The notes beneath the pieces were generated by a model that did not search any database, was not told the DNA's origin, and saw only the letters and a program-made list of their open reading frames with translations. Below, one piece after another: positions 38,440 to 49,767 of a stretch of 64,000 nt of DNA. This DNA is from Roseateles chitinivorans (GTDB taxonomy: Bacteria; Pseudomonadota; Gammaproteobacteria; Burkholderiales; Burkholderiaceae_C). The stretch's first letter is position 1. Each line of letters starts with the position of its first letter. Location of the stretch: assembly GCF_002761755.1 (NCBI RefSeq), contig NZ_PEOG01000015.1, positions 43,517 through 107,516 of the forward strand. Direction: 5' to 3'. The position numbers and the translations under genes were made by a program.

Positions 38440-40503
38440 TCAGGCGGGCACCAGTCCCCGTCCCTTGAGCATCGGCTCGACCCGCGCGTCGCGGCCGCGG
38501 AAGGCGCGGTAGGTCGCGCCCGGCTCGCGGCTGTTGCCCACCGACAGGATGTTGTCCAGCAGCGATCGGGCGACCGATCGGTCGAACGGATCGCCGGCCT
38601 CGACGAAGGCCTCGAAGGCATCGCAGTCCAGCACTTCCGCCCACAGGTAGACGTAATAGCCGGAGGCGTAATAGCTGCCCGAGAACAGATGCTGGAAATG
38701 CGTCAGCCGGTGATTCATGCCGATCGCCGGCGGCAGGCCCAGGCGCTCCAGCGTCTCGCGCTCGAAGGCGACCGGATCCGGCACCTCGGCCGCTTCCCGG
38801 GCGTGGATGGCCAGGTCCACCAGCGCCGACGCGCAGTAGCGCACCGTCTCGTAGCCCTGGTTGAAGGTGGCGGCGGCCTTGAGCCGCTCCAGCAGCGCAT
38901 CGGGCAGCGGCTCGCCGGTCCGGTAGTGGCGCGCATGCTGCTTCAGCACCGCCGGCTCCGCCATCCAGTGCTCCATCAGCTGCGAGGGCAGCTCGACGAA
39001 GTCGCGCAGCACCTGCGTGCCGGACAGGCGCTCGAACTCGACGTCCGACAGCAGGCCGTGCAGGCCATGGCCGAACTCATGGAACAGCGTGCGCACGTCG
39101 TCGAAGGACAGCAGCGTCGGCTCGCCCGGCGCGCCCTTGGCGAAGTTGTTGTTGTTCAGGATGATCGGCAGCGCGTCGATGCCGTTGCGCGCCTGCCAGC
39201 GCAGCGCGTTCATCCAGGCACCGCTGCGCTTGGTCGGGCGCGCGAAGTTGTCCTGGATGAAGACGCCACGCAACGTGCCGTCCTCGCGCCGCACCTCATG
39301 GACCTTCACGTCCGGGTGATAACCGGCGACCTGCGGCTGCTCGACGAAGCGCAGGCCGTAGAGGCGCTCGGCGCAATCGAACATCGCGCGCACCATCGCA
39401 TCCAGCGGGAAGTAGGGCTTGACCTCCGCCTCGTCGAGCTGGAAGCGCTGCTGGCGGACCTTCTCCGCATACCAACGCCAGTCCCAGGCCTCGATGGCCA
39501 GGTCATGACCGAGCTGCTCGCGCACCTGGTCGAGCATCGCCCGCTCGCGCGCGGCCGCGGCCTTGGCCGGCTCCCAGACCTGGTCCAGCAGCGCCTGCAC
39601 GGCCGACTGGCGGCCCGCCATGGTGTCGGCGAGCGCATAGTCCGCGAAGCTGCGATGGCCATGCAGCACCGCCTGTTCATGCCGCAGCGCGAGCAGCTCC
39701 CGCACCAGCGTGCGGTTGTCGGTCTCGCCGGTCGCGTCGCCGCGGCCGACCCAGGCGCGCCAGGCCTGCTCGCGCAGGTCCCGCCGTTCGCTGAAGGTCA
39801 GGAAGGGCACGATCAGCGAGCGCGACAGCGTCACCACATGCACGCCCTCCTCCGCCTGCCCGCGGTCCAGCGCCGCCTGGCGCGCCGCGGCGCGCACGAA
39901 GTCCGGCAGGCCGGCCAGGCCGCGTTCGTCGCGCAGCACCAGCTGGTAGCTGCTCTCGTCGGCCAGCACGTTCTGCGCGAAGCGGGTGTTGAGCTCGGCC
40001 TGCCGCTCCATGTTGGCGGCGTAGCGGTCCCGGTCCGCACCCTGCAGCCGGGCCCCGGCGCGGACGAAGTCCAGATGCACGCGTTCCAGCAGCCGGAGCT
40101 GCTCCGGCGTCAGCGCCAGCGCGGCGCGCTGCTCATGCAGGGCCTCGACGCGGGCGAACAGCGCGGCGTTCAGGTAGATCGCATTGGTGTGCGCGGCCAG
40201 CGGCGCGGCCATGCGTCGCTGCACCGCCTGCAGCTCGGGCGAACTCGCCGAGGCGCTCAGCGTCGAGAACAGGTGTTCCAGCGCGGTCAGCGCGCGGCCG
40301 GCGCGGTCGAGCGCGGCAAGCGTGTTGTCGAAGGTCGGCGGCGCCGGCTGCGACGCGATCGCGTCGAGCTCGGCGCGGTGCGCGGCGAGCGCCGCATCGA
40401 AGGCCGGTTCGAAATGTCCGGCCTCGATCGCCTCGAAGGGCGGCAGGCCGTAGGGGCCGGTCCAGGTGGACAGCAGCGGATTGGCAGCAGGGGCGGCGCT
40501 CAT
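38440..40503 (-). CDS. dcp: M3-family zinc metallopeptidase (dipeptidyl carboxypeptidase/oligopeptidase)
   Basis: 687 residues from the ATG at 40503, preceded by GGAG at a good distance; in-frame starts at 40521 and 40524 are less well placed. Zinc site LFHEFGHGLHGLL with the downstream Glu in the family's usual place. The N-terminal segment (FEPAFDAALAAHRAELDAIA and TFDNTLAALDRAGRAL) and the closing YYVYLWAEVLDCDAFEAF resemble Dcp more than OpdA. It is a cytoplasmic enzyme that trims short peptides. The Dcp-versus-OpdA choice is moderate. Confidence 0.9.
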   Translation of the reverse strand: MSAAPAANPLLSTWTGPYGLPPFEAIEAGHFEPAFDAALAAHRAELDAIASQPAPPTFDNTLAALDRAGRALTALEHLFSTLSASASSPELQAVQRRMAAPLAAHTNAIYLNAALFARVEALHEQRAALALTPEQLRLLERVHLDFVRAGARLQGADRDRYAANMERQAELNTRFAQNVLADESSYQLVLRDERGLAGLPDFVRAAARQAALDRGQAEEGVHVVTLSRSLIVPFLTFSERRDLREQAWRAWVGRGDATGETDNRTLVRELLALRHEQAVLHGHRSFADYALADTMAGRQSAVQALLDQVWEPAKAAAARERAMLDQVREQLGHDLAIEAWDWRWYAEKVRQQRFQLDEAEVKPYFPLDAMVRAMFDCAERLYGLRFVEQPQVAGYHPDVKVHEVRREDGTLRGVFIQDNFARPTKRSGAWMNALRWQARNGIDALPIILNNNNFAKGAPGEPTLLSFDDVRTLFHEFGHGLHGLLSDVEFERLSGTQVLRDFVELPSQLMEHWMAEPAVLKQHARHYRTGEPLPDALLERLKAAATFNQGYETVRYCASALVDLAIHAREAAEVPDPVAFERETLERLGLPPAIGMNHRLTHFQHLFSGSYYASGYYVYLWAEVLDCDAFEAFVEAGDPFDRSVARSLLDNILSVGNSREPGATYRAFRGRDARVEPMLKGRGLVPA

Positions 40504-40602
40504 CGTGTCTCCAGGGGCCATCAACAGGGCGCCGATTGTAGGAACGGCGCCGGACCGCGATCGGTGCCGGCGCCGTTCCCGAGGCGTCGAGAGGGGAACG
40601 CC

Positions 40603-41250
40603 TTACTTCTTGTTCATTTCCTTCTTGATGGCGATCTCGTCGGCCTCGTCGTAGGAGCGGTTGCCGCACTTGAGCTTCCACTCGTTGCGCTTGTCATTCA
40701 GGTCCTCGACGGCCTCGTTGAAGTCGTCGGCGACCTTCTGGTGGGCATCGACACGGGCGTTGAAGGCCTTGTTGACCTCGACGCGATCATTGCGCGACTT
40801 GTTGAAGGCGTCGATCTTGGGCTGCAGGGCGTTGGCGCGGGCCTGGTACTCCTCCTGCTTGGCCTTGAGCTGGTCCTTCTCCATCTTGGAAGCACCGGCC
40901 TCGATCTCGGCACCGAAGGCCTTGACCGACTCGATCTCGGCCTTCAGCGCGGTGCCCTGCGCCTGCATGTCCGACTCGAACTTGTCGGACTCGGCCTTGG
41001 CCGCCTTCAGCTCGTCGCGCTCCTTCAGAACGACGGCCTTCTTCTTGTCCAGCTCGGCCGCGGCGGCCTCGTTCTGCTGGTTGCTGACCATGCACGCGCG
41101 CAGCTCGTCGCGGGTCATCAGCTTGCCCTTGCCGCCCTTGGCGGCGGCCGGTGCCGCCGGCGTGGCGGGCTTGGTGCCGCTGGTTTGGGCGACGGCCAGA
41201 CCGCAGGCCAGCAGCGCGGCGACGGCGAGGGAGGTGCGAAGAGTGTTCAT
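40603..41250 (-). CDS. Secreted coiled-coil protein of unknown function
   Basis: 215 residues from the ATG at 41250. A signal peptide (MNTLRTSLAVAALLACGLAVA) is followed by an Ala/Pro/Gly linker and a long charged helix (about 70-190). The helix is rich in Lys/Glu/Ala heptads, including MEKDQLKAKQEEYQARANAL. The only cysteines are one near 58 and one near 197. This looks like an extended periplasmic coiled coil; I do not recognise the family. Confidence 0.78.
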   Translation of the reverse strand: MNTLRTSLAVAALLACGLAVAQTSGTKPATPAAPAAAKGGKGKLMTRDELRACMVSNQQNEAAAAELDKKKAVVLKERDELKAAKAESDKFESDMQAQGTALKAEIESVKAFGAEIEAGASKMEKDQLKAKQEEYQARANALQPKIDAFNKSRNDRVEVNKAFNARVDAHQKVADDFNEAVEDLNDKRNEWKLKCGNRSYDEADEIAIKKEMNKK

Positions 41251-41480
41251 GTCGTCTCTCAGGTCATTGCGCCGGGTAGGCGCTGTCTCGTCGGCACGGG
41301 CTCGCCGGTGGCACCAGGCGGCCCGCAGTCTCGTGGGGCGGCCGCAGCGGGCCGCCATGCGGGTCGGCATGATGCCACGACCGGGATAATGCGCCGCTTC
41401 AGATCGTTTCCGGCCCGCGTGCAGCCCGCACGCCGGGTCGTCCACCCCGCACCCCGGCCGCTTCGGGCGGCCCTTCGACC

Positions 41481-42041
41481 ATGGCGCTCAAGGCCACCAT
41501 CCACAAAGCCCAGCTGCAGCTCTCCGACATGGACCGCCACGTCTACGGCGAGCATTCCCTGACCGTCGCCCGCCACCCGTCGGAGACCGACGAACGCATG
41601 ATGCTGCGCATCCTCGCCTACGCGCTGCACGTGCCCGCCGACGACCTGCGCGGCCGGCTCGAGTTCAGCAAGGGTCTGTCCGACGTCGACGAACCGCCGC
41701 TGTGGCAGCTGGACCTGACCGGCGAAGTGGTCCACTGGATCGAACTGGGCCAGCCGGACGAGCGCCGGTTGCGCCAGGCCCACGGACGCGCCGAGCGCGT
41801 CACCGTCATCGGCTACGCGTCCAGCACGCCGGTGTGGTGGAGCGGCATCCAGAACAAGCTGCAGCGCACGCCCCGGCTGGCCGTGTGGCAGATCCCGGCG
41901 GACCAGTCCCAGGCGCTGGCCGCCCTGGCCGAACGCGGCATGCAGTGGCAGGTCAACATCCAGGACGGGACGGCGTACGTCAGCACCGAGAAGGGCGCTG
42001 TGGAGATCACGCCGCAGCTGCTGAAGGAAGCCGAGCAGTGA
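41481..42041 (+). CDS. yaeQ: YaeQ-family protein
   Basis: 186 residues beginning MALKATIHKAQLQLSDMDRH, the YaeQ signature, with a core of KGLSDVDEPPLWQLDLTG. YaeQ has a PD-(D/E)XK-like nuclease fold; in Escherichia coli it affects haemolysin expression in reporter assays, and its actual substrate is unknown. Just after the stop an ACTTGT/ACAAGT inverted repeat (42041-42063) precedes the next gene. Confidence 0.92.
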   Translation: MALKATIHKAQLQLSDMDRHVYGEHSLTVARHPSETDERMMLRILAYALHVPADDLRGRLEFSKGLSDVDEPPLWQLDLTGEVVHWIELGQPDERRLRQAHGRAERVTVIGYASSTPVWWSGIQNKLQRTPRLAVWQIPADQSQALAALAERGMQWQVNIQDGTAYVSTEKGAVEITPQLLKEAEQ

Positions 42042-42091
42042 CTTGTGGGGTAAGGTGACAAGTCGCCCGCGCCGTTGATCAGGAGACCGTT

Positions 42092-44218
42092 GTGTCGCAT
42101 TCCGAGCCGTCCGCATCCCTCGATCCCTCCACCGCCGGGGACGATCCGTTCCTCTGGCTCGAGGCGCTGGAAGGCGCCGAGGGCGAACGCGCGCTGGCCT
42201 GGGTGCGCGAGCGCAACGATGCGACGCTGGCCGCCCTGAAGGCCGAGCCCGAGTTCGAGCCGATCCGGGAAGAGCTGCTGCAGATCCTGAACGCGCGCGA
42301 CCGCATCCCGCATGTGGCGCGTCGCGGCGACTGGTTCTACAACCTCTGGCAGGACGAGGCCCATCCGCGCGGCCTGTGGCGGCGCTGCACGCTGGAGGAC
42401 TACCAGCTGGCCGAGCCGCCGTGGCGCCTGGTGCTGGACCTGGACGCGCTGGGCCGCGACGAGGGCCGCAGCTGGGTCTTCCACGGCGCGACGGCCCTGG
42501 CGCCGGATTACCGGCGCTGCCTGGTGTCGCTGTCCGACGGCGGCGCCGACGCCCACGAGCTGCGCGAGTTCGACCTCGAGGCGCTGCGCTTCATTCCCCC
42601 CGCCGAAGGCGGCTTCTTCGTGCCCGAGGCCAAGAGCGACGTCGAGTGGCTCGATGCCGACACCCTGCTGGTCGGCAGCGACTTCGGACCGGACTCGCTG
42701 ACCGAATCCGGCTATCCGCGCCAGATCCGGCGCTGGGCGCGCGGCACGCCGCTGGACGCCGCGCCGGTGATCTTCGAAGGCGAGAAGGACGACGTCTCGG
42801 TGTCGGTGTCGGTCGATCGCACGCCGGGCTTCGAGCGCGTCGTGTTCAGCCGCGCGCTGGACTTCTACAACGAGTCGCGCTTCCTCTGGAAGAACGGCGA
42901 GTTCGTGGCCATCGACCTGCCCAGCGACATGAGCGTCCACCTGGAAGGTCCCTGGATGCTGCTGCGTCCGCGCACCGACTGGGCCATCCCGCATGGCCCC
43001 ACCTATCCGGCGGGCTCCCTGCTGCTGATGGAGGAAGCCGCGTTCTGGAAGAACGAGCGTCACGACAAGCACCTGCGGGTGATGTTCTCGCCGACGGCGG
43101 GCCGCTCGCTGGAGGACTACACGCTCACCCACCACCACCTGCTGCTCAACGTCAGCGAGCATGTGGCCAGCCGGCTCGAGGAGTGGGACCTGTCGCACCG
43201 GCCGCCGATCCTGCGCCAGGTCAAGGCGCCCTTCCCCGGCACGCTCAGCGTGCAGAGCCTGCACGATCCGGAGCTGGCCGAGGACCGGCTCGGCGACCAC
43301 TACCTGCTGCACTACTGCGACTTCCTGACGCCGGACATCGTCTGCCTGGCGCAGGCGGGCACCGACGCGCGCGAGACGCTCAAGCAGCGCGGCGCGCAGT
43401 TCGACGCGCATGGCATGACGGTGGAGCAGCGCTTCGCCACCAGCGCCGACGGCGAGAGCGTGCCCTACTTCGTCATCGGCAAGGCCGGTCGCGGCGCCGA
43501 CACGCCGACGCTGCTCTACGGCTACGGCGGCTTCGAGGTGTCGCTGCAGCCCTGGTACTCGGGGGGCAACGGCCGGGCGTGGCTCGCGCGCGGCGGGCGG
43601 CTGGTGGTGGCCAACATCCGCGGCGGCGGCGAGTACGGCCCGCGCTGGCACCAGGCCGCCACGCTGGCCCACAAGCAGCGCAGCTTCGACGACTTCATCG
43701 CCGTGGCCGAGGACCTGGTCGCGCACGGACTGACGCGGCCGGCACGGCTCGGGATCATGGGCGGCAGCAACGGCGGGCTGCTGGTGGGCGCCTGCATGGT
43801 GCAGCGGCCCGAGCTCTTCGGTGCGGTCGTCTGCCAGGTGCCGCTGCTGGACATGAAGCGCTATCACCTGCTGCTGGCCGGCGCGTCGTGGGTGGCCGAG
43901 TACGGCGATCCCGACGAGCCCGAGGACTGGGCCCACATCGCCGCGTACAGCCCATACCAGCAACTCAAGGCCGGCGTGCAGTATCCGCGGGCGCTCTTCG
44001 CCACGTCGACGCGCGACGACCGCGTGCATCCGGGCCATGCGAGGAAAATGGCGGCCCGCATGCTTGCGTTGGGGCAAGCCTGCTTCTATTACGAAAACAT
44101 CGAGGGCGGCCATGGCGGCGCTGCGGACAACCAGCAGCGCGCGCTGTTGCAAGCGCTCGAGTTCGCCTACTTGTGGCGGCAACTCGGCAGGGAGGCCAGT
44201 AGTGGAGACGCAGCGTGA
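42092..44218 (+). CDS. S9-family prolyl oligopeptidase-type serine peptidase
   Basis: 708 residues from a GTG at 42092, chosen because AGGAG lies 6 bp before it. The first 400 residues are the beta-propeller gate (start DDPFLWLEALEGAEGERAL). The C-terminal hydrolase has IMGGSNGGLLVG (Ser nucleophile), DDRVHPGHARKMA (Asp) and EGGHGGAA (His), a complete triad. It cleaves short, often proline- or basic-residue-containing peptides in the cytoplasm (oligopeptidase B or POP class). The stop overlaps the next gene's GTG (GTGA). Confidence 0.92.
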   Translation: MSHSEPSASLDPSTAGDDPFLWLEALEGAEGERALAWVRERNDATLAALKAEPEFEPIREELLQILNARDRIPHVARRGDWFYNLWQDEAHPRGLWRRCTLEDYQLAEPPWRLVLDLDALGRDEGRSWVFHGATALAPDYRRCLVSLSDGGADAHELREFDLEALRFIPPAEGGFFVPEAKSDVEWLDADTLLVGSDFGPDSLTESGYPRQIRRWARGTPLDAAPVIFEGEKDDVSVSVSVDRTPGFERVVFSRALDFYNESRFLWKNGEFVAIDLPSDMSVHLEGPWMLLRPRTDWAIPHGPTYPAGSLLLMEEAAFWKNERHDKHLRVMFSPTAGRSLEDYTLTHHHLLLNVSEHVASRLEEWDLSHRPPILRQVKAPFPGTLSVQSLHDPELAEDRLGDHYLLHYCDFLTPDIVCLAQAGTDARETLKQRGAQFDAHGMTVEQRFATSADGESVPYFVIGKAGRGADTPTLLYGYGGFEVSLQPWYSGGNGRAWLARGGRLVVANIRGGGEYGPRWHQAATLAHKQRSFDDFIAVAEDLVAHGLTRPARLGIMGGSNGGLLVGACMVQRPELFGAVVCQVPLLDMKRYHLLLAGASWVAEYGDPDEPEDWAHIAAYSPYQQLKAGVQYPRALFATSTRDDRVHPGHARKMAARMLALGQACFYYENIEGGHGGAADNQQRALLQALEFAYLWRQLGREASSGDAA

Positions 44219-45063
44219 ATTTCGTCATCCAGCATCATCCCGACGCGAGATGCTTTCTTGCACAGCCGCAACCCGGACTGCAATGCCGGCTCGACTATGA
44301 GCGCCACGGCGAACAGCTGATCATCACCCACACCGGCGTGCCGGCGCAGTTGCGCGGGCAAGGCCTGGCCTCCCAACTGGTGGAGACGGCGGCGCGCTGG
44401 CTGGCAGAGTTCCCGTTGCAGCTGGTGCCGGGCTGCAGCTATGTCCGCCACTGGCTGCTGCGTCATCCACGCTGGCAGCGACTGTTGACGCCGGCACCGG
44501 CGCAGCGCGTGCTCAACGAATGGTTCGGCCCACCCGGCTCGGCGCTGGACGGGCAGATCCAGGTGAAGTGGTTCAAGAAGGATCCCGCCTTCGACGATGC
44601 GCTGCGCGAGCGCTTCGGCGCGCTCGTCGACCAGGCCCTCGCTGGCGGATGGCGCGAGTGGGACTCGACCGCCTGGGGCGCCCTGGCGCGCATCGTCTTG
44701 CTGGACCAGTTCACCCGCAACATCCATCGCGACACGCCGCGAGCCTTCGCCGGCGATGCGCTGGCGCTGGAGACCGCGCTGGCCCTGCGGCCGCGCGCGC
44801 AGGAACTCGGCACCCTGGAACGCTGGTTCGCCACGATGCCTTTGGAACACGCCGAGGACCTCGCGATGCAGGACCTCAGCGTGGCCACCTTCGAAGCCCT
44901 CACCCTCGAGGACCCACGGCTGGCGGACGCGCTGGAATACGCGCGGAAACACCGCGACGTCATCGCGCGCTTCGGTCGGTTTCCTCATCGCAATGACGTG
45001 CTCGGGCGGGCAAGCACCGAGGAAGAAATCCGGTTCCTGGAACAGCCGGGGTCACGGTTCTGA
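44215..45063 (+). CDS. Fusion of a GNAT-like N-acetyltransferase domain and DUF924
   Basis: 282 residues from GTG at 44215. Residues 1 to about 90 resemble the small YjdJ/NATD1-type GNAT (LIITHTGVPAQLRGQGLASQ, with the acetyl-CoA loop, and PGCSYVRHWLLRHP). Residues about 100-282 are DUF924, a helical TPR-like domain: VLNEWFGPPGSALDG, LDQFTRNIHRDTPRAFAGD, YARKHRDVIARFGRFPHRN. The two halves are normally separate genes. The acetyl acceptor and the DUF924 role are unknown. GTGA coupling ties it to the peptidase. Confidence 0.82.
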   Translation: MNFVIQHHPDARCFLAQPQPGLQCRLDYERHGEQLIITHTGVPAQLRGQGLASQLVETAARWLAEFPLQLVPGCSYVRHWLLRHPRWQRLLTPAPAQRVLNEWFGPPGSALDGQIQVKWFKKDPAFDDALRERFGALVDQALAGGWREWDSTAWGALARIVLLDQFTRNIHRDTPRAFAGDALALETALALRPRAQELGTLERWFATMPLEHAEDLAMQDLSVATFEALTLEDPRLADALEYARKHRDVIARFGRFPHRNDVLGRASTEEEIRFLEQPGSRF

Positions 45064-45072
45064 CAGGTGCTC

Positions 45073-45211
45073 GGGCCGGGCCGGGGCAGGCGACTCGCGT
45101 CGTGCCTCGGCGCTCAACTCCCGCCGCTCGCCTGCGGCTCGCTTTGGTCAGACAGAACGCGCCCAGTCAGTCTGGACGGCACGACACGAGTCGCCTGCCC
45201 CGGCCCGGCCC
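45073..45211. repeat. 34-bp near-perfect inverted repeat between convergent genes
   Basis: The arm at 45073-45106 and the arm at 45178-45211 are reverse complements with one mismatch in 34 positions (arm start GGGCCGGGCCGGGGCAGGCG). They are separated by 71 bp, which contain a smaller GCCG/CGGC fold. It sits in the 191 bp between two convergent genes. It could fold as a cruciform or as a terminator for both strands, or be a mobile extragenic palindrome (REP or MITE type). Confidence 0.8.
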
Positions 45212-45254
45212 TCGAAGGGGTGGGGTGCACCGCGGGGGGCGTGGGGCGATGGCG

Positions 45255-46967
45255 TCATTGGGATTCCTGTTCTTGCAGCAGGCGCCACATGACCTTGCCT
45301 GAGCCGGACTTGGGCAGGCTGTCGACGAACTGCACGATGCGCGGCGCCTTGTAGGCAGCCATGTGCTCGTGAGCCCAGTCGATGATGTCCTTGTCCGTCG
45401 TCTTGCCTCGGGCCTCCGCACGCAGCACGACCACGGCCTTGACCGTCTCGCCACGGTAGGCATCCTTGGCCGCAATGATGCACGCCTCCTGCACCGCCGG
45501 ATGGCGGTACAGCAGCATCTCGACCTCCGAAGGCCACACCTTGTAGCCGCTCGCGTTGATCATCCGCTTGAGCCGGTCGGTGATGAAGAAATAGCCCTCG
45601 TCGTCCATGCGGCCAAGGTCTCCCGTGCGGAAGAAGCGCCTGCCGTCGAGCTCGACGAAGGCCGCGTCCGTCGCCTCCGGCTGCCGCCAGTAGCCCTGGA
45701 ACACCATCGGGCCATGCGTGATGATCTCGCCCACTTCGCCGACAGGCAGCTCCTCCAGCGTCGTCGGATCGACGATGCGTGCGTCGACGCCAAAGATCGG
45801 AATGCCCAGGCATTGCAGCTTGGCGCGCTCGGGCGGGTTGCCATGGCTGGGCGCCGCCGTCTCCGTCAGGCCATAACCCTCGGCGAAGGTCAGGCCGAAC
45901 TCCTCCTGCAGCCGCTCCGCCACCGCCTTGGGCATGGCCGCGCCACCACCGCTGAGGTAGCGCAGGCTGCGCAGGTCGAAGGACCTGTAGTTGGGGCTGG
46001 CGAAGAGGTCGATGATCATCGTCGGGATGCAGGTCCAGTGCGTGACCTGGTGGCGCGAGATCAGGCGCCCGCAGAGCTCCCGGTCCCAGCGCGGCATGAT
46101 CACCAGCGTCATCCCGGTGAAGACCGGCCCGAGCACGCCATACAGCGTGCCGGTGATGTGGAACATCGGCACGACGGCCAGGCCCACCGATTCGGCGCTC
46201 GCGTAGCCCCACTGGCACCCGCCGCAGCTGTTGGCCATCAGCGTCGCGTTGGTGTGCATGCAGCCCTTGGGCAGGCCGGTGGTGCCCGAGGTGTAGGGCA
46301 GCATCGCCAGGTCGTCCGGGCCGGCGGTATGCGGTCCCGGCACATGGCCGGCGGCCAGCGCATCGCGCCAGTCGGTCGCGCCGGGCGGCAGCTCATGGAC
46401 AGCGGTCAGCCAGGCGCGCATCGCCTCGGGCGCGTCGCAGGCCGGATCGGGGCCGGCGGGCGGCAGCATCTGCCAGTACTGGGTCACCAGCACGGCGCGG
46501 GGGCGCTGTGCCGCCGGCAGCTTCGCGGCCGCCTTGGCGACGATGCCTGACAGCTCGCCGCTGCAGATGACCACCCGGGTTTCCGGATCGGTCAGGTAAT
46601 GGCCGAACTCATCCTCGCGGTTCATCGGGTTGACCGGCACCACCACCGCATCGGCGCGGTTGATCGCGTAGAAGGCGATCAGGTACTGCGGGCAGTTCTG
46701 CATGAAGAGCGCGACACGGTCGCCCTTGCCCACGCCCTGCGCGCGCAGCCAGCCGGCGAGCGCCTCGGCCTGCCGGCGCAGCTCGCGGTAGCTCAGCGTC
46801 GCGCCGAGGAACTGCGTGGCCGCCTTGTCCGGATACCGCGTCGCGGCGACCTCCAGGTTGAACCACAGCGAGGTCCGTGGAATCGCCAGTCGCCGGGGCA
46901 AGCGCGCCGGCCAGTGGCTGTACTGCACATCGGCGTTCTCGGGACGGGGGGTGACCACGCGCGTCAT
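45255..46967 (-). CDS. AMP-binding acyl-CoA synthetase
   Basis: 570 residues. Adenylate-forming enzyme with the phosphate loop LPYTSGTTGLPKGCMH, A5 motif GYGLTETAAPSH, A7 TGDLGRMDDEGYFFITDR, A8 MINASGYKVWPSEVE and the terminal catalytic lysine in PKSGSGKVMWRLL. It converts a carboxylic acid to its CoA thioester via an acyl-AMP. The fold is long-chain-fatty-acid-CoA ligase-like, but chain length cannot be read. It ends next to the 34-bp inverted repeat. 248 bp separate its start from the divergent Moco-fold gene, with no clear gene in between. Confidence 0.92.
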   Translation of the reverse strand: MTRVVTPRPENADVQYSHWPARLPRRLAIPRTSLWFNLEVAATRYPDKAATQFLGATLSYRELRRQAEALAGWLRAQGVGKGDRVALFMQNCPQYLIAFYAINRADAVVVPVNPMNREDEFGHYLTDPETRVVICSGELSGIVAKAAAKLPAAQRPRAVLVTQYWQMLPPAGPDPACDAPEAMRAWLTAVHELPPGATDWRDALAAGHVPGPHTAGPDDLAMLPYTSGTTGLPKGCMHTNATLMANSCGGCQWGYASAESVGLAVVPMFHITGTLYGVLGPVFTGMTLVIMPRWDRELCGRLISRHQVTHWTCIPTMIIDLFASPNYRSFDLRSLRYLSGGGAAMPKAVAERLQEEFGLTFAEGYGLTETAAPSHGNPPERAKLQCLGIPIFGVDARIVDPTTLEELPVGEVGEIITHGPMVFQGYWRQPEATDAAFVELDGRRFFRTGDLGRMDDEGYFFITDRLKRMINASGYKVWPSEVEMLLYRHPAVQEACIIAAKDAYRGETVKAVVVLRAEARGKTTDKDIIDWAHEHMAAYKAPRIVQFVDSLPKSGSGKVMWRLLQEQESQ

Positions 46968-47215
46968 CGGGGCTGTCTCCTGTCTGTTGTTCCGGCGATC
47001 TTCAATCCACCGCGTCGCCGGCCTTGTCTCGACAGCGACATCGGGGCCGAGCGCCCACTGTGGCGGAAACCCGACTGGCCCCTGTTATCGGGGTGGTCCC
47101 GGACATGCTCCTCCCCGCGCCCCCGCGTAGCATGCGGGCTTTCACCAATGCCCGCGCGGCATCCGCCCTTCCCTCGAGGCGTCGATGCGTGGCCGGGTCG
47201 TGCCTGCTCCCGTTC

Positions 47216-47755
47216 ATGCTGATCGTGCGACGTACCGCCCTTCAGGGCCTGCTGACCTGTGCCATGGCCCTGGGCGCCGGAGCCGCCCCGTCCGTCCGGG
47301 CGGCGCCGGTCGAGCCGCCCCTGGCGGCGCCCGTCGGACCGGTGGTGCTGACCGTCGGCGGCGCGCTGCGCAACACCAACCGCGACGGCCGCGCCGCCTT
47401 CGACATGGCGATGCTCGAGAAGCTGCCCCAGGTCAGCTTCAGCACGCAGACGCCCTGGTACCCCCAACCGCGCAGGTTCACCGGCCCGCTGCTGCGCGAC
47501 GTGCTCGCCGCCGCCGGCGCGCAGGGGCGCACGATCGAGGCCCGCGCGCTCAACGACTACCGCGTCCAGATCCCGATGACCGACAGCCATCGCTATGACG
47601 TGATCGTCGCGCGGATGCTCGACGACCGGCCGATGGCGGTGCGCGACAAGGGGCCGCTCTTCCTGATCTATCCCTTCGACCAGGCACCGGAGCTGCGCAA
47701 CAGCGTCTTCTACGGGCGCTCGGCCTGGCAGCTGACCCACCTGGAGCTGCGCTGA
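47216..47755 (+). CDS. Secreted molybdopterin-fold protein without the molybdenum cysteine
   Basis: 179 residues from the ATG at 47216; upstream in-frame ATGs exist, but here a signal peptide starts at once (LQGLLTCAMALGAGAAP). The mature domain (about 30-179) has a SUOX-like oxidoreductase core: VVLTVGGALRNTNRDGRAAF and FTGPLLRDVLAAAGAQGRTI, then VQIPMTDSHRYDVIVARMLD. It contains no Cys, although SUOX-family enzymes bind molybdenum through a conserved one. It is probably a periplasmic sensor rather than an enzyme. Only 2 bp separate it from the kinase gene. Confidence 0.75.
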   Translation: MLIVRRTALQGLLTCAMALGAGAAPSVRAAPVEPPLAAPVGPVVLTVGGALRNTNRDGRAAFDMAMLEKLPQVSFSTQTPWYPQPRRFTGPLLRDVLAAAGAQGRTIEARALNDYRVQIPMTDSHRYDVIVARMLDDRPMAVRDKGPLFLIYPFDQAPELRNSVFYGRSAWQLTHLELR

Positions 47756-47757
47756 CC

Positions 47758-49683
<1,926 letters not shown>

Positions 49684-49741
49684 GCCTGGCGCGCCAGCCG
49701 CCGCGGTTCGATCCCGGGCGCCTCAAAGGCCATTAAAGTCC

Positions 49742-49758
49742 CTCTCCGCAACGGAGAG
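49742..49758 (+). promoter_or_regulatory. Hairpin holding the ptuA Shine-Dalgarno sequence
   Basis: CTCTCCG (49742-49748) and CGGAGAG (49752-49758) pair perfectly across 3 bases. GGAGAG in the 3' arm is the only ribosome-site-like sequence, 9 bp before the ptuA ATG. The hairpin should therefore limit translation until it is opened. A TAAAGT at 49734-49739 could be the -10 element, which would place the start of transcription close to the hairpin. Confidence 0.45.
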
Positions 49759-49767
49759 CCCCGTCCC

